Source: Climacteris rufus (Eukaryota; Chordata; Aves; Passeriformes; Climacteridae). From it: DNA of 64,000 nt. The position numbers were made by a program, and so were the translations under genes. How positions within the stretch are numbered: the stretch's first letter is position 1; every line of letters starts with the position of its first letter. Location: positions 1,230,602 through 1,294,601 of the forward strand of contig VZRZ01008266.1 of assembly GCA_013398175.1 (NCBI GenBank), given 5' to 3'. This document shows, one piece after another, positions 1-14,026 of this stretch. The notes beneath the pieces were generated by a model that worked only from the letters and a program-made list of their open reading frames with translations, was not told where the DNA came from and ran no database searches.

Positions 1-3000
1 TTGGGTTCTCAGAGGGAGGTAGCACAGAATGTAGAAGAATCCCCAGCATTCCTCCAGGATAAGAAACTAATATGTGATTAGCTAAAAGATTTTTTTTCCT
101 CCAGTTAGTAACCTGAAGAGCACATTTGACGATATGAAGCCCTCAAAACTTGCTTCTTTTACAGATCTGCTGTCTAAACGAGCAGCACACACTAATAATT
201 TCAGAGAGAAATACTGAGAAAGCAGCATGTGAAACAGCCAGCTACATACAACTTTGATGTCTTCCCTTTCTCCACTCTTGAATATTGTAGTCTGCTGAAG
301 TGAAAATCATTTCTCTTCTGGCAGAGCAGCAGGTTTTTCTGCTACAAAACATAGAGCTGACGATTTTTCCTGGATTTTTCTCTTCTGGGTTTTCTTTATC
401 TCTGGGCTTTAAATCTGATGAAGGAGGAAACTCTGCAGGCTTCCCCTTTATGGAAGACAGAATCCTGCAGTCATTTGATTAAGGTGACACCTATTCTCCT
501 GCAGATGAGTAAGACTGCCAAACAAGCTCGACAGCTGTGTCACTGAGCACAATCCTGTAGCCCACATGAATATATTTTTCTGTTGACAACTTATTTAATG
601 CCAAAAATAGATTGCTCCTTAGTTTCCTACACACTGCCTGTCTAGTTCATATCCTAGTGCAGAATTTAAAACTAGCTCTGAGGTGTTATCCCACACTATG
701 GACTGTTTAAGAACAGCAGCAAAAAATATTCTTTTAAGCTATAAGGTGCCACAGAGTCAGTGTCTGTTTGGAAAAAAAAATGAGGAGTTTCCTCCTAGTT
801 TTGATGGAATTTTCCTTAGCTCAAATCTTCAGAATTAGAATTGTACAAAACTGGAGGGAACTTAATGGGTTTTTGAGGGAAAAAAAAGAGTTCAAGGTCA
901 TAATTTTCCCACTTTATGGAAGCATTTGGGGCTTTATAGAATAGTAATATTCTTGAGATACACAAGACAATATAGTTTAACTTCCAGTATAAATGTGAAA
1001 CAATTTGCAGTGGTTTTTCTTCCTTTAATAAAGACTTTGAATAATGAATGCCTGAATTCACTTTGGGTTTCAAGCTCAGTCACATTTTGTAGGCAGAGTT
1101 AAACTGACAGAACAACATTTTCTGGGGTTAGAAGGAGTAGAATAAACAGCAGGAGGCTGTGGATTGATATGTGAAGCCCACAGGTCAGAACCAACTTAAA
1201 TTAGGGTGTGATAGATAATTTGTATAACTTCAGTGGGTTACTTCAGTTAACACCAAGGAGTTCATGACAAATTCTACAAAAATAAGGTGCTTATCTGAAG
1301 TAGTTCTTCTGCCTTACTTAATTATATTTGTAAAGATAGAGTTTTTACTGAAAAAAACCTTTAATACTAGATTTTTTCTTATTGTTATTAATATTTATAA
1401 AAATAATTTAAAAAAAAACAAACAAGAAAAACAACATCCCAAACTAGTGCTTCACATCTAAGAATTATTATTAATGGGAAAGAGTATTGAAAAGTTTGGC
1501 CCGCAGTCAAACCAAATGAACATGGTTAGCATACTTAAAGTCAACTCTGTCCTTTTGATGTTGGGAAAAAGCCTTTACCCTTATTTTTGAAAGAAAAAGG
1601 CAATGGAAATAGTTGAGCTATGGAAATTATTTACAATACAGCAATGGACAGAATTTTAGCCACAAAGAAAGATTTCAAATCTGAAAACCAAACTGATTAC
1701 AACTAATAAGTAACCACCCACTACACAGCCTTGCCATCCTCAAGAAGAATTTTTAGGAGTAGTAATATAGACTTCCTCAATCTGCAGAAAGTGCATTCAT
1801 TAAACTCTATTTTTTCATGATGCTCACTTTTATTACCAGATAGTTGCTTTAACACTGTACATTTGACATTACCCCTAGTAGAGAAAGGAAATGTGACCAT
1901 CTTCTCTTATTCAAAACCAAATTTCCATTGCTAAATTTCTTGAGAAGTTTCAGGGACTTTCTGAAAGATTGTACTGAAAACTGCAGCCGCCTTATTAAGA
2001 CAGAATCATTCATATTTTGTTTCAATGTTGAGAACATATAACTAACTGTCCAGGCAGATCTGGCACCAACACCTACTTGGCAGATGAATGACATGTCCCA
2101 TAATTCCAATCAAGTGCACTGGACAATGTTTGCCTTACATCAAAGAACATGTTTTTTATGTACCTTGATTCACAGAGCAATGCCATCACACAGTACTTCA
2201 GCATGAAAGATGAGAAAAACAGCAAAAAATCACACCAAGGCAGAGAGAGAGAAAACAATAAAATGGAATAGACACCACTTAAAGCAGTAGTGACCCCACA
2301 GTGAGTGCTCATGAAAACTGGCGAGGTAACAGAACACAGCAGAAGGGAGAACAAGGATGGTCTTTAATCAAAGTGCTTATAAGGATAGCAACTCTAAAGA
2401 TGTTCTAAAAGATGAGAGTGGACAGATTTTTTGGCATTAAGTAGACATGGGCAGAGCTGCACAACACAACTGCAAAGTGTCTGTGACTGGAGAAGTGGAT
2501 ATGAAGGGAAAGGAAATGCACATCATCTCTATTTAAAAGCTTTTTTTCCCTTGAAACTCTTGGAAGAAAAAAGGATCTTGTCTGGCTAGTGAAAAACCAA
2601 AGGCAGAATGATATATCAATGCCCTGTCCACCATCACAGAGGAGAGGTGGAGTGTGCACCATTCCAAGGTCTGAGAAGTCTGTGGATCCACAGACTGAGT
2701 TGCTTTGTTGAACAAATTTTATTACATTGTTTTGCCACTGGGGAATGGGTAGTTGATTTGGAGTGCCTGTCTTGTACTAGGTAAGTTGAAGAATGGTTGT
2801 GTACACTCAGTTTTGACCTGGAAATACTTTATGTCATGCCTGGAAAGACAGTGCTGTAAACACTTAAATATTTTAGATTTGGAGACTCATTGATAGAAAT
2901 CTCATATCAGAGCATCATTCGGGGGATTCCTCCACTAGGCATAAGCAAAGCAGCAAAAAATATTGGCCTACTATGAAAAAGAAGCATTTGGGCAGATAGG

Positions 3001-3311
3001 GAGAGAAACAGTAATAAAGAATCGGTCAAAGGAGTGGAAGAACAATCTGTGTACAGGAAGAAGACAGGAGAGGGGGCAGAATCCAATTGATGAACAGAAA
3101 ATAACAGACTTTGTAGATGGCAATTACTATGTCCAGATGCTGCTAAAGTTATGGCAAAATTCTTCCCCAAATGTTTGCTGAAGGTTTCTTTAGCAAATTC
3201 AAAAGTAAATCTTCCATCAAAGCAGCTACTGGACTGGAAAGAATCGAAATATTACCTCATCTGACCCAGTCATAACATGAATTCAGAACTCAGTCATAAT
3301 CATTGAATTAG
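1..3311. other. Unique AT-rich non-coding DNA
   Basis: I see no gene, RNA gene or recognisable transposon here. Open frames on both strands stay below 94 codons, are rich in Phe, Ser, Leu and Lys as expected from random AT-rich DNA, and show no domain. The stretch around 1320-1430 is especially A/T-rich with short homopolymers. Nothing suggests a promoter or CpG island. Confidence 0.6.
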
Positions 3312-4066
3312 TTTAGGTCAGAAAAGAACTTTATGAGCATCGAGTCCAACTGTAAGCCCAATACTGCCAAATCCATCACTAAACCATGTCCTTACACACT
3401 GCATCGACACATTTTTAAATACCTCCAGAGACGGCAAATCATCTACTTCCCTGGGTGATGGCAAATCATCTACTTCCTTGGGCAGTCTGTTCTCAGTGCT
3501 CAACAACCCCTTCAGCAAAGAAATTTTTCCTAATATCCACAGTAAATCTCCCTGGCACAACTTGAGGCTGTGATTTCCTCTCATCCTGACGTTTTCTATT
3601 TGGGATAAGAGGTGACCCCCACCTGGCTACAACCTCCTCTCAAGTAGCTGCAGAGGGTGATGAGGTCTCCCCTGAGCCTCCTTTTCTCCAGGCTGAGCCT
3701 CCTCAACTCCCTCAGCCTCTCCTCATCAGACTCATCCTCCAGATACTTCCCCCACTTTGTTGTCCTTCTCCGGACACACTCCAGCATCTCAATGACTTCC
3801 TTGGAGTGAGGGACCACACAGTACTCAGGGTTCAGCCTCACCAGTGCCCAGTACAGGGGGACAATCCCTTCCCAGGTCCTGTTGCCACATTATTCCTGAT
3901 CCAATCAGGATCCCTTGGCCTTCTTGGCCACCTGGGCACAGTTGTCTCACGTTCAGCCACTGTTGACCAGCACCACCAGGTCCTTTTCCACTGTGCAGCC
4001 TTCCAGCCACTCTTCCCTCATCCTGGAGCACTGCATGGGGTAGTTGATTTTGAGCAAAGTGCAAAA
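3312..4066 (-). mobile_element. CR1 LINE, 5'-truncated copy
   Basis: Read on the plus strand, this matches the antisense of the CR1 3' part: the 'catcgagtccaac' segment near the 3' end, 'tttaaatacctccag', 'aatttttcctaatatcca', 'gtctcccctgagcctcc' and 'ttcttggccacctgggcac'. The minus-strand frame at 3596-3841 gives the C-terminal end of CR1 ORF2, including RLSLEKRRLRGDLITL and GGCSQVGV. CR1 is an autonomous non-LTR retrotransposon, and most genomic copies are 5'-truncated like this one. The terminal octamer repeats at the 3' end are not visible. The reading frame is interrupted, so the copy is inactive. It carries a private 27-bp duplication at 3430-3483. The edges are approximate. Confidence 0.9.
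3430..3483. repeat. 27-bp tandem duplication inside CR1
   Basis: Two copies of a 27-base unit, at 3430-3456 and 3457-3483, share the core 'ggcaaatcatctacttcc' and differ at a few bases. The unit length is a multiple of three. On the minus strand it gives a repeated EVDDLPS motif, so the local frame is preserved. The CR1 pattern I recall has this segment once, so the duplication probably arose in this copy or its immediate source. Confidence 0.85.
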
Positions 4067-7000
4067 TCAATAATATTGCCTTCAGGAAGGCTGTCCTGTC
4101 AAAACCAAAATGTTTTGTAGACGTCTAGCTAAAGCCCAAGCAGAGGTCTTTGGAAACTGTTCTAATTCCTCTAAGAAAAATTCATAGGCTACTGTGTAGT
4201 GTGGGCTTCCCAACCTTGTGACAAGAGGTTGCCCCAGCAGTAGAATGTTGTTCTCAGAGCTTAATACCAGACCTGTACAGAGCAACAGAGCCACACAAAG
4301 GCCTTTACTATTGACTGCATTTCTCTCCTTCATGCTCAGTTCCTAATCATGGAACGGATCTGAGAAAAGGATTTTGACTGACAGCTGTACTCTTTCCAAA
4401 CTGCTGCCTTTTCCTGTGATTTTCCAGATAACAATTTGAGAGACTAAGAGGATGCAACATGCTGTGCAATGGGAGTTAGATTTAGTTGCACTCCATAGTA
4501 AAGCAGCACCTCCATGCACAAGGACAAAATGTCAGAGGTTTCTGCTTTAACTCGGATCAGTTTCTTTGAGACTGTGCTCTTGATGTGCTGGGATTCACCT
4601 TCTCAACCTTCCTTCCTTCCTTCCACACTTGAGTGCAAGGCTGGGGCTGCTGCTGCAGCTCTTTGTAGTTTAAACACCTAAAAGAGGTAATTGTTCAGGG
4701 TGCAGCTGTGAGCAAACTTGAAACAAAAGAATACAAATCACAAGTGTCATTCTCCACAGTGTCATTCTCCATGTTAAGAAAATCTGAAAATGTTAGCAAT
4801 GCTTCAAAATTCTTTCTGAAAATCTGAGCAGGTAGCAGACTCTTGCTTCCAGAAAATTCTTTTACTCGGGTTTACTCAGGGTCTATCCCATGTCACCAGA
4901 CTTTCAATTCTGAAAGTCCCTTGTCTACCTTCCTCAGTTGCTGCTTTCTTGGTTTACTTCAAGTTAAAAGAACAGTGACCATTTTGTCAATCACTCTATT
5001 ATCGAAGAGGACATTCACAGTTACTTATCCAAGCATATCAATTATACATCTGTGGCTTTTGAAAGATGATTTTCGTTTACTGAGGAGAAATCTTGCAAGT
5101 ATCACAGTTCTTTTCACAGAAGAGAAGAAGAAGCAGCAGGGCTGCTTTGGAACAAACACTTCCTCCAGAGCTTATATAAACAAATATTCTTAAATATTTT
5201 CATTTGTTGGGGAACAAGTATTTTCAAAATGTTGTGCTTTTCAAAAATCTTGACAGAACAAAATGCTGCAGGAGTTGTATACATATCAGAAAACAACAAC
5301 AACAATATTGTTGCCTGGCACAGGAGACAACTTAATCATTCTGCTATTCACATTTCAATGTTGTTTCATACTCTAGTAATCCCAAAAGATAGCTTTTGAT
5401 CTAGCCAAGTTTATGACAAAAAGTAACAAGTCTATGTTCTTGAAGTATTGTCAATTACATGTTAAGACATCTGATAATATTAATTCTGATAATATTAAGA
5501 AAGAAAACAAGTCAAGAAGAGCAAAACAGCTGGCTGTCACTGGAACAAGTTCCTGAGCTGGATGGCACCAAGTTTAAGGAAAAAATTTCCTACATTCTTC
5601 TGCCAGAAAAGACAATAATTGTATCTATACACTAAGAGTCAAGACACAGTGAACGCTGAGCATGCAAAGAAAAAATTTGTAAAAATCCGTAAAAATCCGA
5701 ATGATTCCTGTGGAAGGAAAATAAAGGTTTCTTTTTTTTCTTTCGGTATCTAACAATGTATTCCTGAAAAATTCACCTCACCTTCTGGTAAGCTGTAGAT
5801 CCAATTCAATAAAAAGAACACCTTTATTATGAAATGCATTCATGACAATTTGCCATTTTCTGAAAAATTAGCTACTTATACCTCTGAGAGATGTTAATGG
5901 CTTTAATTATGCTGTTTGCACAAGAGCCCTGTAGAAGTACCAGGTCTGCACCACACCAGGAACTGATTTAAATAACAGCAAACAACGTCTTGTACTCAGC
6001 ACCTTTTATCTTGTAGACTATTACTGACCAAATACTATTAGTGTCAGTGGAAGTTTGCTTTAGCTTTAGGGCAAGCATATCAGGAGTGTTTAACAAGCAT
6101 TGCAAATCAACATTCAGCTCTCCCGATCCCTTCCCAAGGCTTCAAATACTGAGTTTTTCCTACTTGTTCTTGGAGTCAAACTTTTTCTGTACAACTAGAG
6201 ATAAGCATATATCAGGAGAGAGACTGAAATCATTTATCATCCTATACCCACCAGAATTTTCTATCAAAAGACCTTTGTCTTCAAAACCATCCCACATTTG
6301 CTGGTTTGTTGGGGTTTTTTTGTTATTCTCTCTCCAACAACAGAACTCAGACTGCTTCCAAAGGCATATTAATGTGATGTTATTACAACACAGAAGTGTC
6401 ATTTTCTAGGCAACCTGTACAGCATTTTCTGTTAAGGATTTTCTTGACACGTTTAAAAGTAATCTTGGACATGTGTATTTTCATATCTAAGTATTTTTAT
6501 ATTAGTGAATTTTAAGAGTGAAATTCTAAAGTGAAACAGTTTAAGCAACACTACAATGAAAGTTTTAAAAGCCAAGTGTGTCATAAGTGGCTGCAAATGG
6601 GTTTATAAAACTTCATAACCCCTATTTGAATCAGAGATGCAGAAACAAACACCATAGTCAAAATTTTCATATTTAAACCTTACTTTTAAACTGGAACTTC
6701 TCAGAAGTTACAATTTCCTACAAATTTTTATCGTTTTACTTCATCACATATAACATGAACAAAATGCACATAAAGATATGAAAATCTTGTTTTAAATCCC
6801 AGTATTTCTGCCCTTAAGGAAATTCTAGCAATTCAAAGTTGATTTCATGAAGATAGGACGTTGATATCCTGAAGTTTATTGCAACTGAAAATTTTCTAGA
6901 AGTGATATAGATGATGTAAGTATGAAATAAAAGTTTGGTTTAACATAAGACTTAATTTTAAAGGTGGATTTAGGTAATATAATTTGTATGTGAGTAGTTT

Positions 7001-10000
7001 TAAAATAATCACAAATTGGGTAGGTCTTGCAAAGACATTTTGATAAAACTGTCTAAAGAATACTCCCAAATTTTTCACCTGACCATGTTATAAAGGTTAT
7101 GGGGGTTTTTTAAAGCCTGATTTTTTTGTTCGCAGATAATTTTTAATTTTTGCTTGACCATCTTGACCAGAAACTACTCACAATTAGATGGTTCATGCAA
7201 TCTAACTTATTTGTGGAAAAAAAAAAAATCTATTGTATTGTACCATCTGTACAAGGTTCCCTTCCTTTTATACATGCTGGTAAATTCTGTGTCTTCTCCT
7301 GTCTGTACTTGGTACTACTAATTCAAAAATAACTCAATACCAAAACTTATGAGTTTGGCTCCTGTTCCTCAGACTTTGTCTCCTATTCTTTGCCACAGCA
7401 GGCAGAGAAAATGAGACAAGGGAATAACTAACCAGCACCACACATACAAATGCATTTAACGTAAGCAGAGCAACGTAAAATTACGGGTAAAGAAGTTTTT
7501 TCTCCAGCCCTTCTGTTAGATTCTTGGGTTCATATTCTCTTCCAGAAGGGTGCAAATTTTTCAAATTCTGCATTTTGAGCAGTATAAGGGGCTGCAATCT
7601 TATTTCTCATCTTATTTCTTATTTCAGGAACAGTAGTTCCTCATTCTCAGTAACACAGAAATGAGGGCAAACTGAAGAATCAGAAAAACTGGACTGCACA
7701 TACTTGTTTATCAGAGCAGGAGCCTGATACATAGATCAAGGACATCAAGAGTTATTTTTTCACATAAATCGGAAATCAGGTAGCACAGTTGTGAAATACG
7801 AGAAAATCTCCACAGGGAGTAATTTCTAGAGTATCCCTTTGTGTCTGTAGGAGATGCAAAACCTCACAGGAGCTGGACACAAATATTCTCACTGAAAACC
7901 AGTGAAAATTTTATCTGCTAATTATTTTTAAAGGTATAATCAGTTATAATAGAGAAGTTACATCACTTGCTGAAAGCATTTCACTGATAAATGTGTAAAG
8001 AATTGACAGCAAGTATATCATTGTCACAAAAATAGTTCTTGTTAGTCTTGCTGTCTCATAAAGTCACATATCAGGGGACACTCTAACGACCTGATTTCAA
8101 CTATTTTAACAGACATTGCCACCAATTAAAACTTTTTAGAGGGTACCTGTGAAATTATTCAGTCTCTTTTTGACAAAGTAAAATAAATGAAATCTACAGT
8201 GACAGTCAAAAGAGGTAACAGTAACACCCTGCAGTTCTCAATCTCATGTAAAAATAGCACCTGAGATTGGAAGCGGGACAGATACACACATATTAAAGTA
8301 AGTGGGCACCTAAATTAACAGAACAATGCAAAAAGAATAACAGAAAGAAGCATATTTATGATTCAATAAAAAGCCAAATCTACTACCTATCCAGGTGTTA
8401 TAGCTCCTGACCGCACTAATAAGAAAGAACGCCAATGAGGGATGGCAAAACCACTTTGAATCCATAAAGGAGATAGTACTTAGGCTGGAAAAACCAGCAA
8501 CTGCTAATTACATATTTTAAGGAACTGCCCAAGAAGCTCGCTGCTGCTTCTATGCAGCTATTGTAGAGCACACCTTAATTTTTAATTCATGTTCTTTGTT
8601 AACAGAGTGCAAACCCTTGCACACAATCTGACTTATTCTATGAATCCTTTATGCAATCAGGTTTTTTATTTACCTTCCTGCCTAGAACTCTGAGCTATAA
8701 GGGATAAACATCAATAATCGCTCTATAAACACAGGGAGGAGAGTTGTTATATTAGCTTGAATAGTGCTAGTGAAAATGTTTCTGCCTAAAATTTGTGATG
8801 ACTGACTCATGCAAGTAAGAGAGAAAAAGACATCTCCAAAAGAGCAACAAGACTTGAAGAAACTTTTAATGACCAACAGAAGTCATGAGCAATTTCACCT
8901 TCTGACTCTAGGCTGTGCAAGCTTTCTGATGATTGCTGAAATTAGATAAATATTGTAGGATGCAACAGAATACTACAGGAAGAATTAAAAAGCTCAGCCA
9001 TGGGCAACATTCTTCCTCTTGCATATTTATATGCTAAATGAAAAGCAGTTATGGACTGACTCATTAAAGAAAAAAAACAACATAGCTGAACTTCAGGCAT
9101 TATTCTTTATAGTAATTTGTTGGCTGGTATCTTTTCATTTTAGCTTCCTTTTGTGCTATCATTTATTTCAGAATCAAAACCATCTCATATCCTCAGCCAG
9201 GTGTGCTGTAATGACTTCAATATTTGTGGGCAACACCTCTCAGGAGGTTCCTTCAATAATTTTTACTGTAAAAATCCCATAATCTTCCATCGAATGATTC
9301 CTAATTCATATCATAAATTATTTATTAGACCACAAAATGAACTATATTTAGAAACAAAACAAAAACCACCCTCGAGTGAGGTACTCATGAGAGCAAGATC
9401 TGATCATGATTTGGCAGATGATTATACCTACATAGTGCCCAGCCATTGGGTTTCTAGAGTTGCAGAAGTATTTTGGTGCACAATAATTTAGAACATCAGG
9501 ACTTGAGTATGTAATTATTTTCAATATTAAAAAAAAAAAAAGAAAAAAAACTTTAAAAGAACTTTTGAACTCTTGAATTTGACCTCAAGTGATGGTCATG
9601 AAACTCAGTATAATGTTTTGGGGGAAGATCGAGCTTCCGTTTTGGACAATTTTCCCCTCCTTGCTTGGAACAGTGAGGCTGGGGGGAAGGAAAGAAGGAA
9701 GTATGGAAGCATATCAAGCATTTCTTTATTACTTTTTTCTGAAATAAACATCAAATTTACAATTTGGATACCTGTAATAAAAATTAAAACCAAATACAGA
9801 GTACCAATATAGATCCAGTTTAATGCCAAAAAGTCTCTAGTTTTCCACAGAATGGCAACCTTGACAGTAATAGTGCCTGAGGTACCTATTTGTTCTTTAT
9901 TGAAGAACCAATGTTATTGACTCTGAGATTAACTGGGTGGCATAATGGGAATTCTATCTCCTGTACAGGCTGGTTCACTTTTGGCTTCTTCAGTAAATTA

Positions 10001-11317
10001 TCCCCATATGTAAACACCTACAACTACAGTAGTGCCTTAACTTTGTAAGAAAAGCCTTTTGGCCTGTAAAGAATGGCCTTTGTCAGCTATTGAAGAAAAG
10101 CAGTCTACAGAATAAAACATTTCCAACAAAACAAGCAATAATCTCTTCACTTGAATACAAGTATACTTTTATTGCTATTGGTCAGGAAAGCACTGGAACC
10201 AGGGAGGAAATATTTTGAAAACACCCAAAAGAAGAAGTAAACCAACAGAATTTTATAGAAATTGATGCAGAAAACTAATTTATATAGAAAATAAAGTTCA
10301 AAATATATTTTAAAAAGTTGTAAAACTTCTTCCAATGTAGCAGTGTTTCCACATGACACAGGAGGAAACTAATAGACCTCCACAGCAGAGACATAACTGC
10401 TGTTAATTTTTATGGCAACAGATGATGCAGGAGTTGCTTGCAAGAAACAAGCACCTCACAAAGCTAGGACTTCTACCATCAACAACTAACTGGGAAAAGG
10501 ATATCTCTTTTCAAATCTTTCCAGTAAAGGTCAGATTCTGACCTCCTCATAGATTAGCACCTTATTCCATGACTCAGTAATTGTTGTCTCCGTGGGACTA
10601 TCATGAAGAATTCCACCAGCCATGATAAAATTGTAGAAAGACCATGAACAAGAATGTTCTGATGTAGAGGTTTTACCAGGAATTGGATGTCAGCCATTTT
10701 CACTGTACTAAGTCTGCACCGGAGATGAGAAAACATAAAATTATACTGGGAAGATCCATGTTAAAAAATAATGTGTTAAGCTTTTTATTGTTTTGTGAGC
10801 TAATGTAAACCTTAATTCAAGGGTGTAAGAATATGGAAGGCAATATTTTAACTATTTTTCTGATATTTACATAGGAGCTACATAAACAAGAAACATATGG
10901 CTCTCCTCTAAAAGAAAAAAAATGCCTGGCATGGTAGTAAACACAAATTTGCAAGGCATGATGAATATTCCTTAAGAATCAAGGAAAGAAAATAGTTCTT
11001 TATAGCCATAGGGCAGGCTGCTAAAAGAGAAAATCTTGAAGAAAATTACTGAGAAGGTTTAGACCCAGGGGCAACACAGATCTTAAGACTCTTACTTTTC
11101 ATAAATGCCTGTGCTTTTGATAAGCAAGTCATATTGTGTAAACATTTTATCTGTATTATAGAATCTGTCACTGTTTTTCAAGAAGAAAAGCTCTACAGAG
11201 TCTTGCTTTTTCATTTGGGTGAAAAGAAAAGCAGGAATGGATGAAAAATTCAGGCTGATTTCCCTTCTACCACTACAGTTGCTATTAAAAATATGCTGTA
11301 GAGTTAAATACTTTTTG
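4067..11317. other. Unique AT-rich non-coding DNA
   Basis: There is no recognisable gene or transposon over about 7 kb. The longest open frames (122 codons at 6041-6409 plus, 116 codons at 4843-5193 plus) show no domain and no coding signature. Small local direct repeats occur: a 15-base repeat at 4743-4772 containing 'agtgtcattctcca', and a 15-base repeat at 5470-5499 containing 'tctgataatatta'. An A-rich run lies at about 9530-9550. I see no CpG island or promoter. Confidence 0.55.
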
Positions 11318-11405
11318 TCATAGAATCACAGAAACTTTTGGCTTGGAAAAGAACTCTAAGGTCGTTGAGTCCAACCAATAACTTAAAACAGCCAGGTCAG
11401 TACTG
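11318..11405 (-). mobile_element. CR1 3'-end fragment
   Basis: This starts with 'tcatagaatcacagaa', the antisense of the CR1 terminal octamer repeats. It continues through 'cttggaaaagaactctaaggtcgttgagtccaacc', interrupted by a few substitutions relative to the usual pattern. It fades into unrelated sequence after about 11400. Only the last 90 or so bases of the element remain, so this is a severely truncated insertion with no coding content. Confidence 0.85.
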
Positions 11406-13840
11406 CACAGTACTTCCATAGTAGACTTTATACTCATATAAAACAGACTCTAGAGCAAGGGAAAAACTTTTAACATCACTCCATGCCTACATTTGAAGTA
11501 CAGGTGAAGGACAATTATACCAAACCTAGTCAAACTTTACTGGTGAAAAACCATTAACCACATTGGTACATAAAATTCCAGAATGGATTTAATGGAATTT
11601 CACTACCTCAAGCAGTGAAAAACCGCTTACCTTAAAAGAAAACTGATTTGTACGGATTTGCTGGGGTTTTTTTCTAATGCTGTACTTGGGAAATTAACTG
11701 CCAAATTTGGTCTGCACAGGATTAAGCTAATATTTCATAATTGGAACTGAATATCTATCTGCACAGCAAATGGTTATATACAGCCAAACTCGTTCCTAAT
11801 TCCTTTAAGGTTTCTGAGAGACACAGATTTTTAGGTTTAGGTGTAATTTCTCTCTAAAGTGGTACTGTTTGTCTATGAAACGCAAGTACGAACAGCCTTC
11901 TAACTCTACATAGATGAGCTGTGTCGTTTATACAGAAACCACCTCTCAATTGTTTTGTAGGAAAATGTTTCTACCTGGGAGTCTTGGTGAGCAAGCACTA
12001 AAAGATGGCAGGACTGTGTGGATATAAATGTCATTGCTCTGCTAGATGTTCCAAGGCAGGTTACCTCAGAAAGGGCAATAAACAGGAGCTTAAATCTCAC
12101 TGAATAATCAGGAAAATAGGTGATAAATGTCTGAGTGCTTAGAAGGTAAAGCTACAGTCCTCCTTCAAAACGCATAGGTGATCTCTACATCATTTAAAAA
12201 GACTAACTATATTGATTAAATTATGCAGATTAGCTAACAAAAATAGTTTTTAAAAATATAAAAAATTAAGCATTCTCTGTTCAAGATCCATGTCAAAGGT
12301 TCAATCATGATAAAAAGTAGCCCACCAAATTGATATAAAGGGAACTCATATGTGAGAGATTGGCACCTTCATTTAAAAGAAACAAAAAACTCCCACACCC
12401 CATGAACCATATAAATCTGCTTCTCAGTGATTGATCCAGCTTTTAATACTATATTGAGATGGACAAATTGTGATTTGCAGTGCACTAGAAGTGTCCCAGT
12501 CTTTTCAGTGCACAGTTATAAAGTTTTCTCTGTGTCCCACGGTCATAGAAAGACTGCCAGGAATAGTCTCCTATATTTAGCAATTTACCTGTGAAAGGCA
12601 TTCTCTTATTGTACCACAATATTCTACAATTTAGTAATCTAAATTTTTATCCTTCTTAATAGTCAAAGGATTCACTGTGAAGTCTTTTGTCACAAGTAAA
12701 TTATTCACCATGGCTAAGTGTGGAAGTTATCAGCAGCAAGTGTTACACACTTTCACTGAATACCAGTACCTGCTGGCAAATTTTCAGAAGAATTCACAGC
12801 TCATTTAGACACAAAACTGAAGGTTTATTTATCAAAAGAATTCAATGTGCAGGGTCATCATATATCTGGACAGACTCTTAAGTTTAGATCAAGTATTCCC
12901 CTCTTTTCTATCACACCAGGAAAAGCACTGGGGATTGCTAAAAGCTCATGTTGTGTGCCAGCACACAGGAGCTGTCACACACACTTGGCTCAGGTTACAG
13001 AACCCAGACCAAGCAAACTGTTTTGAAAAGTGGGCCATGTATTTTGGTGACTGAATCCGAGCTGAGCTTTCAATAGACCCCCCTTGTCTCTTGAGCTATG
13101 CTAAGGTGGTCTGTAAGTGATGCCCCGATTCTCAGTGATGGGTAGCACTGCCTGTGCAATGCACTTCAAAGAGCTGAAGGACCAGTCAGGCAATCGCTTG
13201 AACACAGATGAGTAACTGATGTTATAGGAGACAAGAAACTACTCCAGACAAATGTAGGAGTTGAGCAACAGCATAAAGTTTACGGTTTGAGATCTCATTT
13301 GTTTTACCAAACAAGGTGTCCATGCGTGAAAGAACTGTGATTTAGCAACTAAATCCACACGACAGAAGAAACTGAGCAGTCTTGAAAGATAACATGCTCG
13401 GGGATGCCCAAAACAGTGCAGCTGGTTAGTTTCAGAACATTTTCCTGGCTGACTTGGTGAGTTTCAGCAAAGAGGGAACTACTTTCTAAGAGGTTTACAC
13501 CGGTATTACACGCAGGTTTTTCTGTAAAAATCAATTGTTCCATTGAACAGATGTCAGAAAACTAAAGTTTATAAATACATTCCAATTACAAAAGCTTAAA
13601 AATTTGCTAAACAGTGACTGAGTCACAACATAAGAGGACTAACATCTGAATATTCATAAACCACTATCCTTATAGTGTTGTATCAGAAAGTTTGTAATAT
13701 ATTTACCCACCATATCTAAATTAATCAGAAACTTTACAAAGACAAAATTTTCAGACCACCTATAAAAACATGATGCTTTAAAGTCTCATCCACTACTTTG
13801 GTACACTGCATAAAATACATGACTTCTAGACACAGAGGTC
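11406..13840. other. Unique non-coding DNA
   Basis: I see no gene or clear repeat. Open frames are at most 69 codons and lack domains. The sequence is AT-rich and otherwise ordinary. Confidence 0.5.
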
Positions 13841-13890
13841 AGTCCTCTAATTTGTCAAGGTCCCCCTGCAGGGCCTCCTCGACAGCAGTG
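13841..13890 (-). mobile_element. Possible short CR1 relic
   Basis: The segment 'tttgtcaaggtccccctgc' followed by 'agggcctcct' resembles the antisense of the CR1 ORF2 stretch encoding a helix around 'LQRDLDRLE' (the usual antisense pattern is 'ctgtccaggtccctctgca'). Only about 50 bases match, with no flanking support, so this could be chance. If real, it is an old internal fragment. Confidence 0.4.
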
Positions 13891-13990
13891 AACTTTTAAA
13901 GAGTGGGACTCTATAGAGCTGTGGTAACTTTAGTGGAATTAAATTAATTTACATTGGTTTGGTTTAAAATATAATTCAGGATTCTTAAAG

Positions 13991-13994
13991 TATA

Positions 13995-14026
<32 letters not shown>
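13991..14026. repeat. (TG)n-(TA)n microsatellite
   Basis: A run of TG dinucleotides (about ten units) passes directly into a TA run (about five units). This compound repeat is likely to vary in length between individuals. Confidence 0.97.
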
